From Nitrososphaerota archaeon (GTDB lineage Archaea > Thermoproteota > Nitrososphaeria > Nitrososphaerales > Nitrosopumilaceae): a stretch of DNA of 35,349 nucleotides. The stretch spans positions 1 through 35,349 of the forward strand of contig JAEFDA010000067.1 in the NCBI GenBank assembly GCA_016126025.1, given 5' to 3'. The notes below the pieces were generated by a model, which did not search any database, was not told the DNA's origin, and saw only the letters and a list, made by a program, of their open reading frames with translations. How positions within the stretch are numbered: position 1 is the stretch's first letter; the number at the start of each line of letters is the position of its first letter. Below, piece by piece: positions 22,535 through 29,958 of this stretch. The position numbers were made by a program, and so were the translations under genes.

Positions 22535-23341
22535 ATGTCCGGACTGGGGGGACTGGGTGACCACCTGGGCGAGCTGCGGCGGCGGGTGGTGAAGGTTGCC
22601 ATCACGGTGGCCGCCGTCACCGTGTTCGCCATGACCTTCCACTTGGAGCCGGTCTCGGTGTGGGGCATTCCACTGTACTACCCGGTCCCCGAACCCCTGG
22701 ACAACCTGGCGGCCCAGATCACCTCGTATATGGCCGCCCAGCTGGTTCCTGAAGGGGTCGAGCTGATACAGACTGCGCCGGGGCAGGCGTTCTTTGCGCA
22801 GGTGTACATAGCGGCGCTGCTGGGGGTGGTCGCTTCGGTACCGCTGATCGTCCGGGAGGCGGTGGCCTTCGTGGCGCCGGCCCTTAAGAAGGCCGAGATC
22901 CGCGCCGGCCGCTCCGTCACGCTGCCCGCCGTACTGCTGTTTGCCGCCGGGTGCGTCTTCTCGTACGTGGTGGTGGTGCCCTTCATACTGGACTTTCTGT
23001 ACAGGTACGGGGACGCCGCCGGCCTGGTCACGTTCCTGAACATTATGGACTTTGTCACCTTCATACTGCAGTTTCTGATGGCCTTTGGCCTCTCGTTCCA
23101 GCTGCCCCTGATAATGTATGCGGCCACCTTCACGGGGGTGGCCGAGCCGGCCTTCTGGAGGAGGAACGCCCGGTACGCCATAGTGTGCATAGTGGTGTTC
23201 GGCGCCCTGATCACGCCCGACGGCAGCGGCATCACGATGTGGTTCGTGGCCGGGCCCATGCTTGCACTGTATGCGGTCGGCATGCTGGCCATAGAGCGGC
23301 GGGAGCGCACCTCCCGCGCGGGACGGCGATCAAACGTTTAA
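22535..23341 (+). CDS. tatC: Twin-arginine translocase subunit TatC
   Basis: Receptor and core channel component for export of folded proteins. The 268-residue protein has the signature LGDHLGELRRRVVKV at the N-terminus, a conserved periplasmic/extracellular-loop proline region, PAL-KAEIRAGRS-like cytoplasmic loop (APALKKAEIRAG), and about six hydrophobic segments (for example VAITVAAVTVFAM and SVTLPAVLLFAAGCVFSY). Between the first two helices a longer than usual loop contains EPLDNLAAQITSYMAAQL. It is followed by tatA, whose promoter overlaps the tatC stop. Confidence 0.93.
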   Translation: MSGLGGLGDHLGELRRRVVKVAITVAAVTVFAMTFHLEPVSVWGIPLYYPVPEPLDNLAAQITSYMAAQLVPEGVELIQTAPGQAFFAQVYIAALLGVVASVPLIVREAVAFVAPALKKAEIRAGRSVTLPAVLLFAAGCVFSYVVVVPFILDFLYRYGDAAGLVTFLNIMDFVTFILQFLMAFGLSFQLPLIMYAATFTGVAEPAFWRRNARYAIVCIVVFGALITPDGSGITMWFVAGPMLALYAVGMLAIERRERTSRAGRRSNV

Positions 23342-23344
23342 AAG
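23336..23344 (+). promoter_or_regulatory. TATA box for tatA
   Basis: GTTTAAAAG overlaps the tatC stop codon and is centred about 26 nt before the tatA ATG, so tatA may be transcribed separately and at a higher level. Confidence 0.45.
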
Positions 23345-23365
23345 CGCCCGCCGCACATCATACTT

Positions 23366-23560
23366 ATGCTGGGCAGCCTGGGTCTCTTCATAGCAGGCCA
23401 GGAGTGGATAATACTGATAGTGGTGGTCGTGGTGCTGATATTCGGAGCCCGCAAGATACCCGAATTGGCGCGGACCTTCGGCAAGGCGAAGGGCGAGTTT
23501 GAGAAGGGCAAGATAGAGGGCGAGAAGGAGCTCAAGGACTACAAAGAGAAGAGAGACTAG
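23366..23560 (+). CDS. tatA: Twin-arginine translocase subunit TatA
   Basis: Pore-forming small subunit of the Tat pathway. The 64-residue protein has one N-terminal transmembrane helix (EWIILIVVVVVLIFGARK), the FGxxKIPEL hinge (FGARKIPELARTFGKAKGEF) and a charged amphipathic tail ending EKELKDYKEKRD. No separate TatB is seen, as is usual for archaea. The 3' end overlaps the convergent SRPBCC gene by 4 bp. Confidence 0.95.
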   Translation: MLGSLGLFIAGQEWIILIVVVVVLIFGARKIPELARTFGKAKGEFEKGKIEGEKELKDYKEKRD

Positions 23561-23958
23561 CGGGGCGCGGCGGCGCAGAGCATCTTGGCATAGTCGTCCC
23601 GAACCGAGCCGTGGCCCAGCATGCCCCGAAAGCCAGCCTTCCAGTCTATGGATGCGGTGATGCGCGTCCCCCCGGCGGTGCTCTCGAACCTCTCCGTGAT
23701 GCGGCTGCCCTTGGCGTCCCCGCCCACCACCGTATACTCGTGGGTGTGGGGCGGCCGGCAGTAGTGCCGCACCATGCACAGGTATTCGCGCCCGCCCAGC
23801 ACCAGCACCTCTTCGGCCAGGTACCGCTCCGGGCGCCGGGACTTTACCCTGACGGACTTGATGTGCGGGGTGATGCCGCCCAGCACGGCATGGTCTGATA
23901 TGGTGTCGTAGGCGGAGTTCACGTCGGCGGATATCTCCACCGACGCGGTCTCGGTCAT
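23557..23958 (-). CDS. SRPBCC (START/polyketide-cyclase-like) protein
   Basis: A 133-residue helix-grip fold protein: N-terminal strand TETASVEISADVNSAYDTIS, then RVKSRRPERYLAEEVLVL, and a C-terminal helix region with GGTRITASIDWKAGF. Family members bind hydrophobic ligands in a central cavity. The ATG at 23958 overlaps the ubiX stop as ATGA, so it is translationally coupled to the prenyltransferase and may handle a related hydrophobic ligand, though this is inference. The upstream continuation of the frame is antisense-like noise across ubiX. Confidence 0.8.
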   Translation of the reverse strand: MTETASVEISADVNSAYDTISDHAVLGGITPHIKSVRVKSRRPERYLAEEVLVLGGREYLCMVRHYCRPPHTHEYTVVGGDAKGSRITERFESTAGGTRITASIDWKAGFRGMLGHGSVRDDYAKMLCAAAPR

Positions 23959-24527
23959 TGCGGCTCGCCCCACCTCCGGTACAGGCCGTGGTCTATGCCG
24001 AACTGGTCCAGGCACTTGCCCACAGCGTGGTCTATGATGTCTTGCATGGTCCGGGGCCGGGTGTAGAACTCGGTGACGGGGGGCAGTATCACGACGCCCA
24101 GCCGGGCAAGCTTCAGCATGTTCTCCAGGTGGATGGCCGAGAGCGGGGACTCGCGCGCCATGAGCACCAGCCGGCGGGACTCCTTTATGGTGACACCGGC
24201 CGCCCGGGCCACCAGAGTCACGTCGTATCCGTTGGCTATGGCCGAGAGCGTCTTCATGCTGCAGGGCGCCACTATCATGCCGTCGGTGGCGTGCGTGCCG
24301 CTGGATATGCTGGCGGCCATGTTGCGGCCGTCGGAGACCTCGCCGGCCATGCGGCGCACCTGCTCGGCGTTGTACTCGGTCTCCATCGCGATGCACTTCT
24401 CGCCCCACTCCGAGAGCACCAGATGCGTGTGGTGGCCCAGCCTTTTCAACTCCTCCAGCACGCGGATGCCGTATATCACCCCGGTGCTACCGGTTATGCC
24501 CACCACTATATGCAGCCGCCCGCCCAT
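23955..24527 (-). CDS. ubiX: UbiX-type flavin prenyltransferase
   Basis: Makes prenylated FMN, the cofactor of UbiD-type decarboxylases. The 190-residue protein has the flavodoxin-like start HIVVGITGSTGVIYGIRVLEE, LVLSEWGEKCI, the conserved IVAPCSMKTLSAIANG, and VLMARESPLSAIHLENML. The ending VTEFYTRPRTMQDIIDH is also typical. It is coupled by ATGA overlap to the SRPBCC gene downstream. No ubiD is in this window. A minus-strand TTTTTACG box is about 28 nt from the ATG. Confidence 0.93.
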   Translation of the reverse strand: MGGRLHIVVGITGSTGVIYGIRVLEELKRLGHHTHLVLSEWGEKCIAMETEYNAEQVRRMAGEVSDGRNMAASISSGTHATDGMIVAPCSMKTLSAIANGYDVTLVARAAGVTIKESRRLVLMARESPLSAIHLENMLKLARLGVVILPPVTEFYTRPRTMQDIIDHAVGKCLDQFGIDHGLYRRWGEPQ

Positions 24528-24551
24528 TATGGTATGAAATGCCGTCCCGTC

Positions 24552-24559
24552 GTAAAAAC
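24552..24559 (-). promoter_or_regulatory. Possible TATA box for ubiX
   Basis: Minus-strand GTTTTTAC is centred about 28 nt from the ubiX ATG at 24527. Confidence 0.4.
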
Positions 24560-24670
24560 CTGCTTGCCAGTGTTGGCACCTGCCCGCCCGAGGCAGCCGT
24601 GGGACGAAAGCGGACGCAACCGAGACGTCATCTTGCCGAACGGTTTTGGGTTTGTCCTCCGACCGGGGGC

Positions 24671-24680
24671 ACTTTTATGG
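24671..24680 (+). promoter_or_regulatory. TATA box for the DUF309 gene
   Basis: ACTTTTATGG is centred about 24 nt before the ATG at 24699. It also shows that the long upstream continuation of the frame is not translated. Confidence 0.45.
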
Positions 24681-24698
24681 GCGCACAAGAATGCACGT

Positions 24699-25262
24699 AT
24701 GGTGGAACGCTACATGCTACACTTGGAGAACGGCGGCTACTCCAGAACCGACGCGCCCAGCATACTGCGGCGCGCCCGCTCCCTGACCGGCCGCCCGGTG
24801 ACGGTCCGCGACGTCCGGGTGGCCTCCGCCCACATAGAGCTGGACGTCACCATTCCGGATGGCGCGCTGCCCGGCACGCTGGAGGCCCTCGCACCGCTGG
24901 GCGGCGCGGTGGATGCCCGGTTCATCAACGAGGTCGAGGTCCCCAAGGAGGACGCCATCCGTGAGGGCATAGCCTACTTCAACGGGGAGCGCTTCTGGGA
25001 GTGCCACGAGTCCTTTGAGGGGGTGTGGAAGGGGTGCTACGAGGGCGAGAGGGATCTGGTGCAGGGGATAATACTGGCCGCCGCCGGCCTGGTGCACTAC
25101 CAGAAGAACGAGGATTCGATATGTCTGTCCATATTCGGGCGCGCCCTGCAAAAACTGGCCCACTGCGCCGGCACCTACCACACGATAGACGTGGAGTTGT
25201 TGCGGCGGCGGCTGGAAGGCATGGTTCGCAGCGGCCGGATATCTACCTTTGAGCTCGCATGA
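24699..25262 (+). CDS. DUF309-domain protein
   Basis: A 187-residue protein. Its C-terminal part (about 90-180) matches the DUF309 pattern: FNGERFWECHESFEGVWKG, then LVQGIILAAAGLVHYQK and the helix FGRALQKLAH. The His/Glu residues of the WECHE motif are conserved in the family and may bind metal, but no reaction is known. The N-terminal 85 residues (MVERYMLHLENGGYSRTDAP) are an added domain I do not recognise. The last 20 bp overlap the convergent apgM gene. Confidence 0.8.
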   Translation: MVERYMLHLENGGYSRTDAPSILRRARSLTGRPVTVRDVRVASAHIELDVTIPDGALPGTLEALAPLGGAVDARFINEVEVPKEDAIREGIAYFNGERFWECHESFEGVWKGCYEGERDLVQGIILAAAGLVHYQKNEDSICLSIFGRALQKLAHCAGTYHTIDVELLRRRLEGMVRSGRISTFELA

Positions 25263-26520
25263 CGTCCAGGGCGGCGCCCACCACCTCGGAGCCGGCCAGC
25301 ATGCCCATGCGTCCCCGCCGGGCCTGCCCCTCGGTCATGCGGGTGGTGGCGTCGCGGCGGGTGCCCCTCCCCGAGACCAGCACCGGCACGGGATCGTCGC
25401 TGTGGGCCTTGTTTATGCAGGGGGTGGAGTGGTCGGCCGAGACCACCACCGCCACGTCGTCGGCGTCTATATGGTCCAAGAGCGGTCCGAAGAATCTCTC
25501 GTCTATGTCCTCTATGCTTCGGGTCTTGCCTGCGGCATCGCCGTCGTGCCCGAACTCGTCGGGACCCTTTATGTGGACGTATATTGAATTCTGCGTATCC
25601 AAAGCCTTGGCCGCCACCCTTGCCTTCTGGGGGTAGTCTCCTATGCCGCCGGCCTCGTACGTCTTCATGTCCAGCACTCGGGCTATGCCCTGCTCCACGG
25701 GCATGTCCACTATGCAGGAGAAGAGCATTTCGTACTTTTCGTTTATGGGGACGACCCGGGGGTACGCGCTTCCGGCGTCCCGGAGCAGTATGCAGCTGAG
25801 CAGTTTGTCCCCCCGGCCCGCCCGCTCCCCGTTGACGCGGCTCTTGGCCATGATGTCCACCGACTGCTCCATGAACTCGTTGACCAATTTGGCCGTGGGG
25901 GCGGCCTCGTCGGCCAGGGGCAGGCACCTGTCTATGCGCAGAACGTCTCCGACGGCCTTGGCTATGCCCATTCCGCCCACGTTCGTGTATGCGGGGTCGG
26001 TATTGGTGATCCGGCCGGAGAGAGGGATGCCGGCTCTGATCCGGACCGTGACCCGGTGCCCAACGGTGGGGACGACCATCACTGAAGTGTCCGGTTCGGA
26101 GAACTGTACGCCCTCCTCTATCTCTTTTGAGATGAGGCGGGCCTCCACGGGGTCAATGCGGCGGCCGGCTCTCCTGTCAGTTATGATATTGTCTCCGTTC
26201 ATGGTGGCAAAGTTTCCCCGCAGGGCCAGGTCCCCGTCCCGAAAGTCGATGCCCACCCCTATGGACTCGATCACGCCCCGTCCCGCGTAGTCGGCGTGTG
26301 AGAACTTGTACCCCAGCATGTTGAATACGGCTATGTCCGACTCGGGGGCTATTCCGCGTCCCACCGACACCACCTCGCCCAGAACCCCGTTCCGGCACAG
26401 CTCGTCCAAGTGCGGCGTGGAGGCCGCCTCCAGCGGCGTCATCCCGTCCAAGTCGGGATGGGGCAGGTCGCCCACCCCATCCAGCAGCACGTACACCATG
26501 CGTATGTCGGTGTTGCCCAA
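25243..26520 (-). CDS. apgM: 2,3-bisphosphoglycerate-independent phosphoglycerate mutase, archaeal type
   Basis: Interconverts 3- and 2-phosphoglycerate in glycolysis/gluconeogenesis. It is an alkaline-phosphatase-fold protein of 425 residues, the usual ApgM length. Motifs are VYVLLDGVGDLP (metal Asp14), the phospho-serine in ESDIAVFNMLGY (Ser61), GPDEFGHDGD, and the distal VVSADHSTPC with metal His/Asp. The TTG at 26520 is 27 nt from a minus-strand TAAAATAACG box; an internal ATG at 26499 is the alternative. The 3' end overlaps the DUF309 gene by 20 bp. Confidence 0.92.
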   Translation of the reverse strand: MGNTDIRMVYVLLDGVGDLPHPDLDGMTPLEAASTPHLDELCRNGVLGEVVSVGRGIAPESDIAVFNMLGYKFSHADYAGRGVIESIGVGIDFRDGDLALRGNFATMNGDNIITDRRAGRRIDPVEARLISKEIEEGVQFSEPDTSVMVVPTVGHRVTVRIRAGIPLSGRITNTDPAYTNVGGMGIAKAVGDVLRIDRCLPLADEAAPTAKLVNEFMEQSVDIMAKSRVNGERAGRGDKLLSCILLRDAGSAYPRVVPINEKYEMLFSCIVDMPVEQGIARVLDMKTYEAGGIGDYPQKARVAAKALDTQNSIYVHIKGPDEFGHDGDAAGKTRSIEDIDERFFGPLLDHIDADDVAVVVSADHSTPCINKAHSDDPVPVLVSGRGTRRDATTRMTEGQARRGRMGMLAGSEVVGAALDVMRAQR

Positions 26521-26540
26521 CAGGGCGCCGCCTGGCGCCT

Positions 26541-26550
26541 CGTTATTTTA
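26541..26550 (-). promoter_or_regulatory. TATA box for apgM
   Basis: Minus-strand TAAAATAACG is centred about 26-27 nt from the TTG start at 26520. Confidence 0.45.
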
Positions 26551-26773
26551 ACGGTGGCCGCGGATACAGGGAAACAAGCCGGCGGCACTTTAGATATGGC
26601 GCGTGGATTCTGCGGTCTGGCAATGCGCGGCCGGGACATCATACCAATGCAAGCCGGGTCTGGCCACTATACACGGCAGCCTGCTCACGTGTGGTCCTGC
26701 CCCGCGCCAAACCACCTGACAGCGGGCAAGCCGGCGGCGCCAGTCATGACGGCTCCACCATTCCCCAAGACAA

Positions 26774-26782
26774 CCTATTAAT
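26774..26782 (+). promoter_or_regulatory. TATA box for thi4
   Basis: CCTATTAAT is centred about 28 nt before the ATG at 26806, excluding the upstream TTG at 26782 that overlaps the box. I see no thiamine-pyrophosphate riboswitch in the 224 bp before it. Confidence 0.5.
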
Positions 26783-26805
26783 TGGCACCGCCGGGTCCCG
26801 GTTCC

Positions 26806-27609
26806 ATGCAGAAGGCCGAACCCGCCAAGATATTTGCCGAGGTCAGCGAGGCCGAGATAACCCGGGCCATCGCCTCCGAGTTCCACGAAGTACTCATGGA
26901 CCGGAGTTCCTCGGATATCATAATAATAGGGGCGGGCCCGGCGGGGCTGACCGCCGCCCGGGACCTGGCCGGGATGGGCCTGCGCGTCCTCGTTATTGAG
27001 CAGAACAACTACCTGGGGGGCGGATTCTGGCTGGGTGGCTACATGATGAACCCCGTCACGGTCCGGGAGCCCGCACAGAAAGTCTGGGACGAGCTGGGCA
27101 TCCCCTACAAGAAGGTCGGCAAGGGCCTCTACCTGACGCCGGGCCCCCACGCCGTCTCCAAGCTGATAGCGGGGGCGTGCGACGCGGGAGTCAAGTTCCT
27201 GAACCTGACCAAATTCGACGACCTTATACTCAAGAACGGCCGGGTGGCGGGAATAGTGGTGAACTGGATGCCGGTCTCGGCGCTGCCCCGCAACATAACC
27301 TGTGTGGACCCGGTCGCCCTGGAGGCCAAGGTGGTCATAGACGCCTCCGGCCACGACTCGGTGGCCGTCAAGCGGCTGGTGGACCGGGGCCTGGTGGAGT
27401 GGAAGGGGATGAACCCCATGTACGTGGACGAGGGCGAGGAGCACGTCGTCCACAAGACCGGCGAGGTGTACCCCGGCCTGGTCATAGCAGGCATGTCTGT
27501 CACCGAGACGCACGGCTTGGCCCGGATGGGGCCCACCTTCGGCTCGATGCTCTTCTCTGGCAAGCGGGCCGCCGAGGTGGCCGCCGCCAAGCTAAAGGAA
27601 GTACAGTGA
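26806..27609 (+). CDS. thi4: Thi4-type thiazole synthase
   Basis: Makes the thiazole precursor of thiamine from NAD and glycine in eukaryotes and many archaea. The 267-residue protein has the FAD/NAD fold motif DIIIIGAGPAGLTAARDLA, IEQNNYLGGGFWLGGYMMN, and VVIDASGHDSVAVK. At the key sulfur-donor position it has Cys166 in NITCVDP, as in yeast (Cys205), and not the His of the methanogen enzymes that use free sulfide. The C-terminus has the GMSVTETHGLARMGPTFGSM signature. A coupled gene follows with a 4-bp GTGA overlap. Confidence 0.9.
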   Translation: MQKAEPAKIFAEVSEAEITRAIASEFHEVLMDRSSSDIIIIGAGPAGLTAARDLAGMGLRVLVIEQNNYLGGGFWLGGYMMNPVTVREPAQKVWDELGIPYKKVGKGLYLTPGPHAVSKLIAGACDAGVKFLNLTKFDDLILKNGRVAGIVVNWMPVSALPRNITCVDPVALEAKVVIDASGHDSVAVKRLVDRGLVEWKGMNPMYVDEGEEHVVHKTGEVYPGLVIAGMSVTETHGLARMGPTFGSMLFSGKRAAEVAAAKLKEVQ

Positions 27610-28319
27610 GAATATCACACATCGCCCTGTACGACTGCGCGTCCCACCGGCACGTACGCATGGGGGCGGTGGCGGCGTTCCTGCGTGAGACCTTCGGCAT
27701 TCCTGCCGTGTCCCGCACTTCGCCATATGTGGACCGGCGCGACGCGCATGCCTGCAGGGTGCGGAACATGTTCCGCCCGCCGGAGCGGTGGGGGGAGGGC
27801 GACGCCGGCGACTCTCCACTGTATGATGGGTATATGCTGGCGGATCTGCTGGGAGGTATGCTCTCGCACGACGAGGGGGCGTTCCACGTGCTGTTCGTGG
27901 ACGATATGATTGGGACCTATGACCCTGCAGACATGAGGTACCACGGCAGGGCCCTGATATCAGCCAACCCGTGCATCGTGTCGGTGCGGGGAATGTGCGA
28001 GGCGCCCGCCCGGCCCCGGGACTACTGCATAGATGTGATGGCGTGCGCCGCATCTGGCGGGGACGCGCAAGAGGTCGAATCGCGACATGGCGGCCGGTTC
28101 CTCACGTATGACGACCCACGGATGCAGGAGGTGGCCCACGGATACGTGATGCAGGCCGTCTTTCACTTTGAGACGGGCGAGGCGTTCTGCACTGATGCGG
28201 GTTGCCGCCTGTACAACTCCCACTGGCAGTCGGACGTCATACACACGCAGGTGATGTCGCCCCGGCTGTGCGGACGCCACCAGGATGCACTGCGGCGCAT
28301 GGCGGCGGGCGCCGCCTGA
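27606..28319 (+). CDS. DUF6775-like putative metallopeptidase-like protein
   Basis: A 237-residue protein starting at a GTG that overlaps the thi4 stop (GTGA), so co-translated with thi4. It opens RISHIALYDCASHRHVRMG and has a middle LFVDDMIGTYDPADMRYHGRA, as in the DUF6775 family (annotated elsewhere as putative metallopeptidase; from memory). The C-terminal FCTDAGCRLYNSHWQSDVIHTQ is the strongest signature. No HExxH is present; candidate metal ligands are the paired Cys and His of that tail and upstream AHGY. Function is unproven, and linkage to thiamine synthesis is only positional. Confidence 0.6.
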   Translation: MRISHIALYDCASHRHVRMGAVAAFLRETFGIPAVSRTSPYVDRRDAHACRVRNMFRPPERWGEGDAGDSPLYDGYMLADLLGGMLSHDEGAFHVLFVDDMIGTYDPADMRYHGRALISANPCIVSVRGMCEAPARPRDYCIDVMACAASGGDAQEVESRHGGRFLTYDDPRMQEVAHGYVMQAVFHFETGEAFCTDAGCRLYNSHWQSDVIHTQVMSPRLCGRHQDALRRMAAGAA

Positions 28320-28323
28320 GCGC

Positions 28324-28671
28324 CTAGACGGGCAGTATCACCTTTCCCTCATACTGTGGGATACCGTCCTCCTTTAGCTTGGCCTCTATGGCGCCTCTCT
28401 GGGATGGCGTGACACCTTGGACAACCGTCTTGGAGTATCCGCCCCCGTCCACCAGGGCCAGTATGTACCCGCTGTCGTCTGTCAGCACGAACCCCGCAGA
28501 CTCGTCCACGAATGCGTACATGGTCTCCTCGCCCACGGGGTTCCACGCGTTTCCAACCGAATCGGAGAGCGCCAGGGCGGGCATGGCCCGGTCTCCGGTT
28601 ATGCCGTTGAGGTAGGCGCGGGCCTTTGCCACCCGCTTGCGCCCCACGCTGAGGGCCTTAAAGTACTGCAT
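28324..28671 (-). CDS. Hypothetical protein (115 aa)
   Basis: Begins MQYFKALSVGRKRVAKARAY. A basic helical N-terminus is followed by a beta-rich part (TMYAFVDESAGFVLTDDSG, YILALVDGGGYSKTVVQG). No family is recognised. An in-frame ATG at 28677 is possible, but the minus-strand TATA box is 26 nt from 28671. Only 4 bp separate its stop from that of the DUF6775-like gene, in convergent orientation. Confidence 0.6.
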   Translation of the reverse strand: MQYFKALSVGRKRVAKARAYLNGITGDRAMPALALSDSVGNAWNPVGEETMYAFVDESAGFVLTDDSGYILALVDGGGYSKTVVQGVTPSQRGAIEAKLKEDGIPQYEGKVILPV

Positions 28672-28691
28672 CCGCATATGTGGTGGTGGGT

Positions 28692-28701
28692 TTCTATTAA
28701 A
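28692..28701 (-). promoter_or_regulatory. TATA box for the 115-aa gene
   Basis: Minus-strand TTTTAATAGA is centred about 26 nt from the ATG at 28671. Confidence 0.45.
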
Positions 28702-28710
28702 ACCAGCCGC

Positions 28711-29433
28711 CTACTGCATGTTGCGGCCGGACTTTTGCTCCTTCAGCAGCACGAGTATCTCGCGGAGCGTCTCAAGTATGGCGGTGTTCTGATCCTTGAC
28801 CTCCTGGACGGAGTAGTAGTTGTCCTGCGCGTTGCGGAAGAGGAGCCACCTGTACCAGTCATCTTCGCGGTCCTTGAGGGCGCGGAGGAGCGTATCGGCC
28901 CTCTTGGCGGAGAGGCCGTTCTCTACCAGGGCTTCCCTGATGCCGGCCTCGGTGTTGTCGCCCCGCATCATGTCCTGCATGTAGTGGCTGGTCATATCGG
29001 TGATGCAGTGTATCTGCTCGGTGTCTATACCAAACTTCTCGGTAACCTCGTCGTCGGGAATCTTGTGGACCCACAGGGAGTCCATGATGCTGCCGAAGGT
29101 GGCGACGAACACCTGCTCGTCGATACGGTTCAGCTGGCTGATTTGGTACTTTATGGTGGGCGCATGCTTCTTGATGTTGGCCACCAGGAGCCTAGCCCAG
29201 GTCTCCTCAAGGCCCAGCTCCATGAGACGGTTCCCTATGCGAATGCCGTCGTGGATGGTGATATCCCGCTGTATCAGGGAGAAGAGGTGCACCAAGTCGT
29301 CGTAGTACTGGGGCATCTTGAAGGTGTGGGGATTCAGATCCGAGACTATGAGGGCCCGCTCCTCGTCGGTGAGGCTGTTGAAGAAGTCTATGGTCTCTTT
29401 GATCTCCTCGTCCTCCACGTTGAATAGGCTCAT
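28711..29433 (-). CDS. Conserved-looking helical protein of unknown function (240 aa)
   Basis: Starts MSLFNVEDEEIKETIDFFNS at an ATG that overlaps the stop of the 45-codon gene as ATGA. It is acidic and almost wholly helical (for example RDITIHDGIRIGNRLMELG, EDDWYRWLLFRNAQDNYY), ending in a probable coiled coil (VKDQNTAILETLREILVLL). No membrane segment or cysteine motif is present. I do not recognise the family, but its low-complexity-free composition and typical codon use support a real gene. The frame is open upstream to 29694, which would run through the promoter and is rejected. Confidence 0.75.
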   Translation of the reverse strand: MSLFNVEDEEIKETIDFFNSLTDEERALIVSDLNPHTFKMPQYYDDLVHLFSLIQRDITIHDGIRIGNRLMELGLEETWARLLVANIKKHAPTIKYQISQLNRIDEQVFVATFGSIMDSLWVHKIPDDEVTEKFGIDTEQIHCITDMTSHYMQDMMRGDNTEAGIREALVENGLSAKRADTLLRALKDREDDWYRWLLFRNAQDNYYSVQEVKDQNTAILETLREILVLLKEQKSGRNMQ

Positions 29434-29567
29434 CTCCCCAGCATCCTGTCTATGCGGGCTATGAGCATATCCAGCCGTTCGTCCTGAGACGAAGGGCGCT
29501 TGGGACGGCTCGGGGTTCTGGCCGTTTCGGCCCCGTCTTCCCACTCGTTCGGACCGGCTCTCCACAT
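29430..29567 (-). CDS. 45-residue protein, first gene of a two-gene operon
   Basis: ATG at 29567, TGA at 29430-29432, ending in the ATGA overlap with the 240-aa gene. The product begins MWRAGPNEWEDGAETARTP, has a proline/arginine-rich middle, and finishes with an amphipathic helix (DERLDMLIARIDRMLGR). A minus-strand ACATAAATA box is 27 nt upstream, and the overlap gives a second independent line of support. Function is unknown; the terminal helix could bind its helical operon partner. Confidence 0.6.
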   Translation of the reverse strand: MWRAGPNEWEDGAETARTPSRPKRPSSQDERLDMLIARIDRMLGR

Positions 29568-29589
29568 GACGCAGAATGGTGCCTGGGGC

Positions 29590-29599
29590 GTATTTATGT
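29590..29599 (-). promoter_or_regulatory. TATA box for the 45-aa/240-aa operon
   Basis: Minus-strand ACATAAATAC is centred about 27 nt from the ATG at 29567. It shows that the longer open frame through this site is not the real gene. Confidence 0.5.
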
Positions 29600-29930
29600 G
29601 GGTTGCGGAACGGTCCCGGCGCGTTTGGGTCCGGAATGAATGCCGGTATGTCTCCGCCGTCGCTCATGCGACTGAGCATCTTTGACTCCGCCATTGTAAA
29701 TCATACCCGTCATACCACCAAAAATTGTAGTGTGTGGGCACTAGAATACACTTTTATGGATTTTCTGGTGTTATGTCAAACCCAAACGTTCGCTAGGCGC
29801 GATGGGCTGCAGGGGACCGGGTACTGCATGCGGAATGTTGATGGATCCGGGTTTTGGCACGATATGGCGCAAAAAACACGTGCGCGGACTTCTAAATGGA
29901 CGGCGATTGACAGAGAATATTCCAAAAACA

Positions 29931-29938
29931 ATATAAAT
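29931..29938 (+). promoter_or_regulatory. TATA box for the HNH endonuclease
   Basis: ATATAAAT followed by more A/T is centred about 24 nt before the ATG at 29959. It is in the most AT-rich stretch of the window. Confidence 0.5.
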
Positions 29939-29958
29939 AAAATAAAAAACCACGTTGC

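Noticed and set aside
26596..26781. 61-codon plus-strand frame before thi4
   Set aside because: Low-complexity Pro/Ala-rich end, contains the thi4 TATA region, and no promoter of its own at the usual spacing.
26521..26805. Thiamine-pyrophosphate riboswitch ahead of thi4
   Set aside because: The conserved CTGAGA and ACCTGA elements are not present, and the TATA box position implies a leaderless mRNA.
29434..29694. Upstream extension of the 240-aa gene (start at 29694)
   Set aside because: It runs through a TATA box and through a better-supported 45-codon gene in another frame, and the extra residues are low-complexity and basic.
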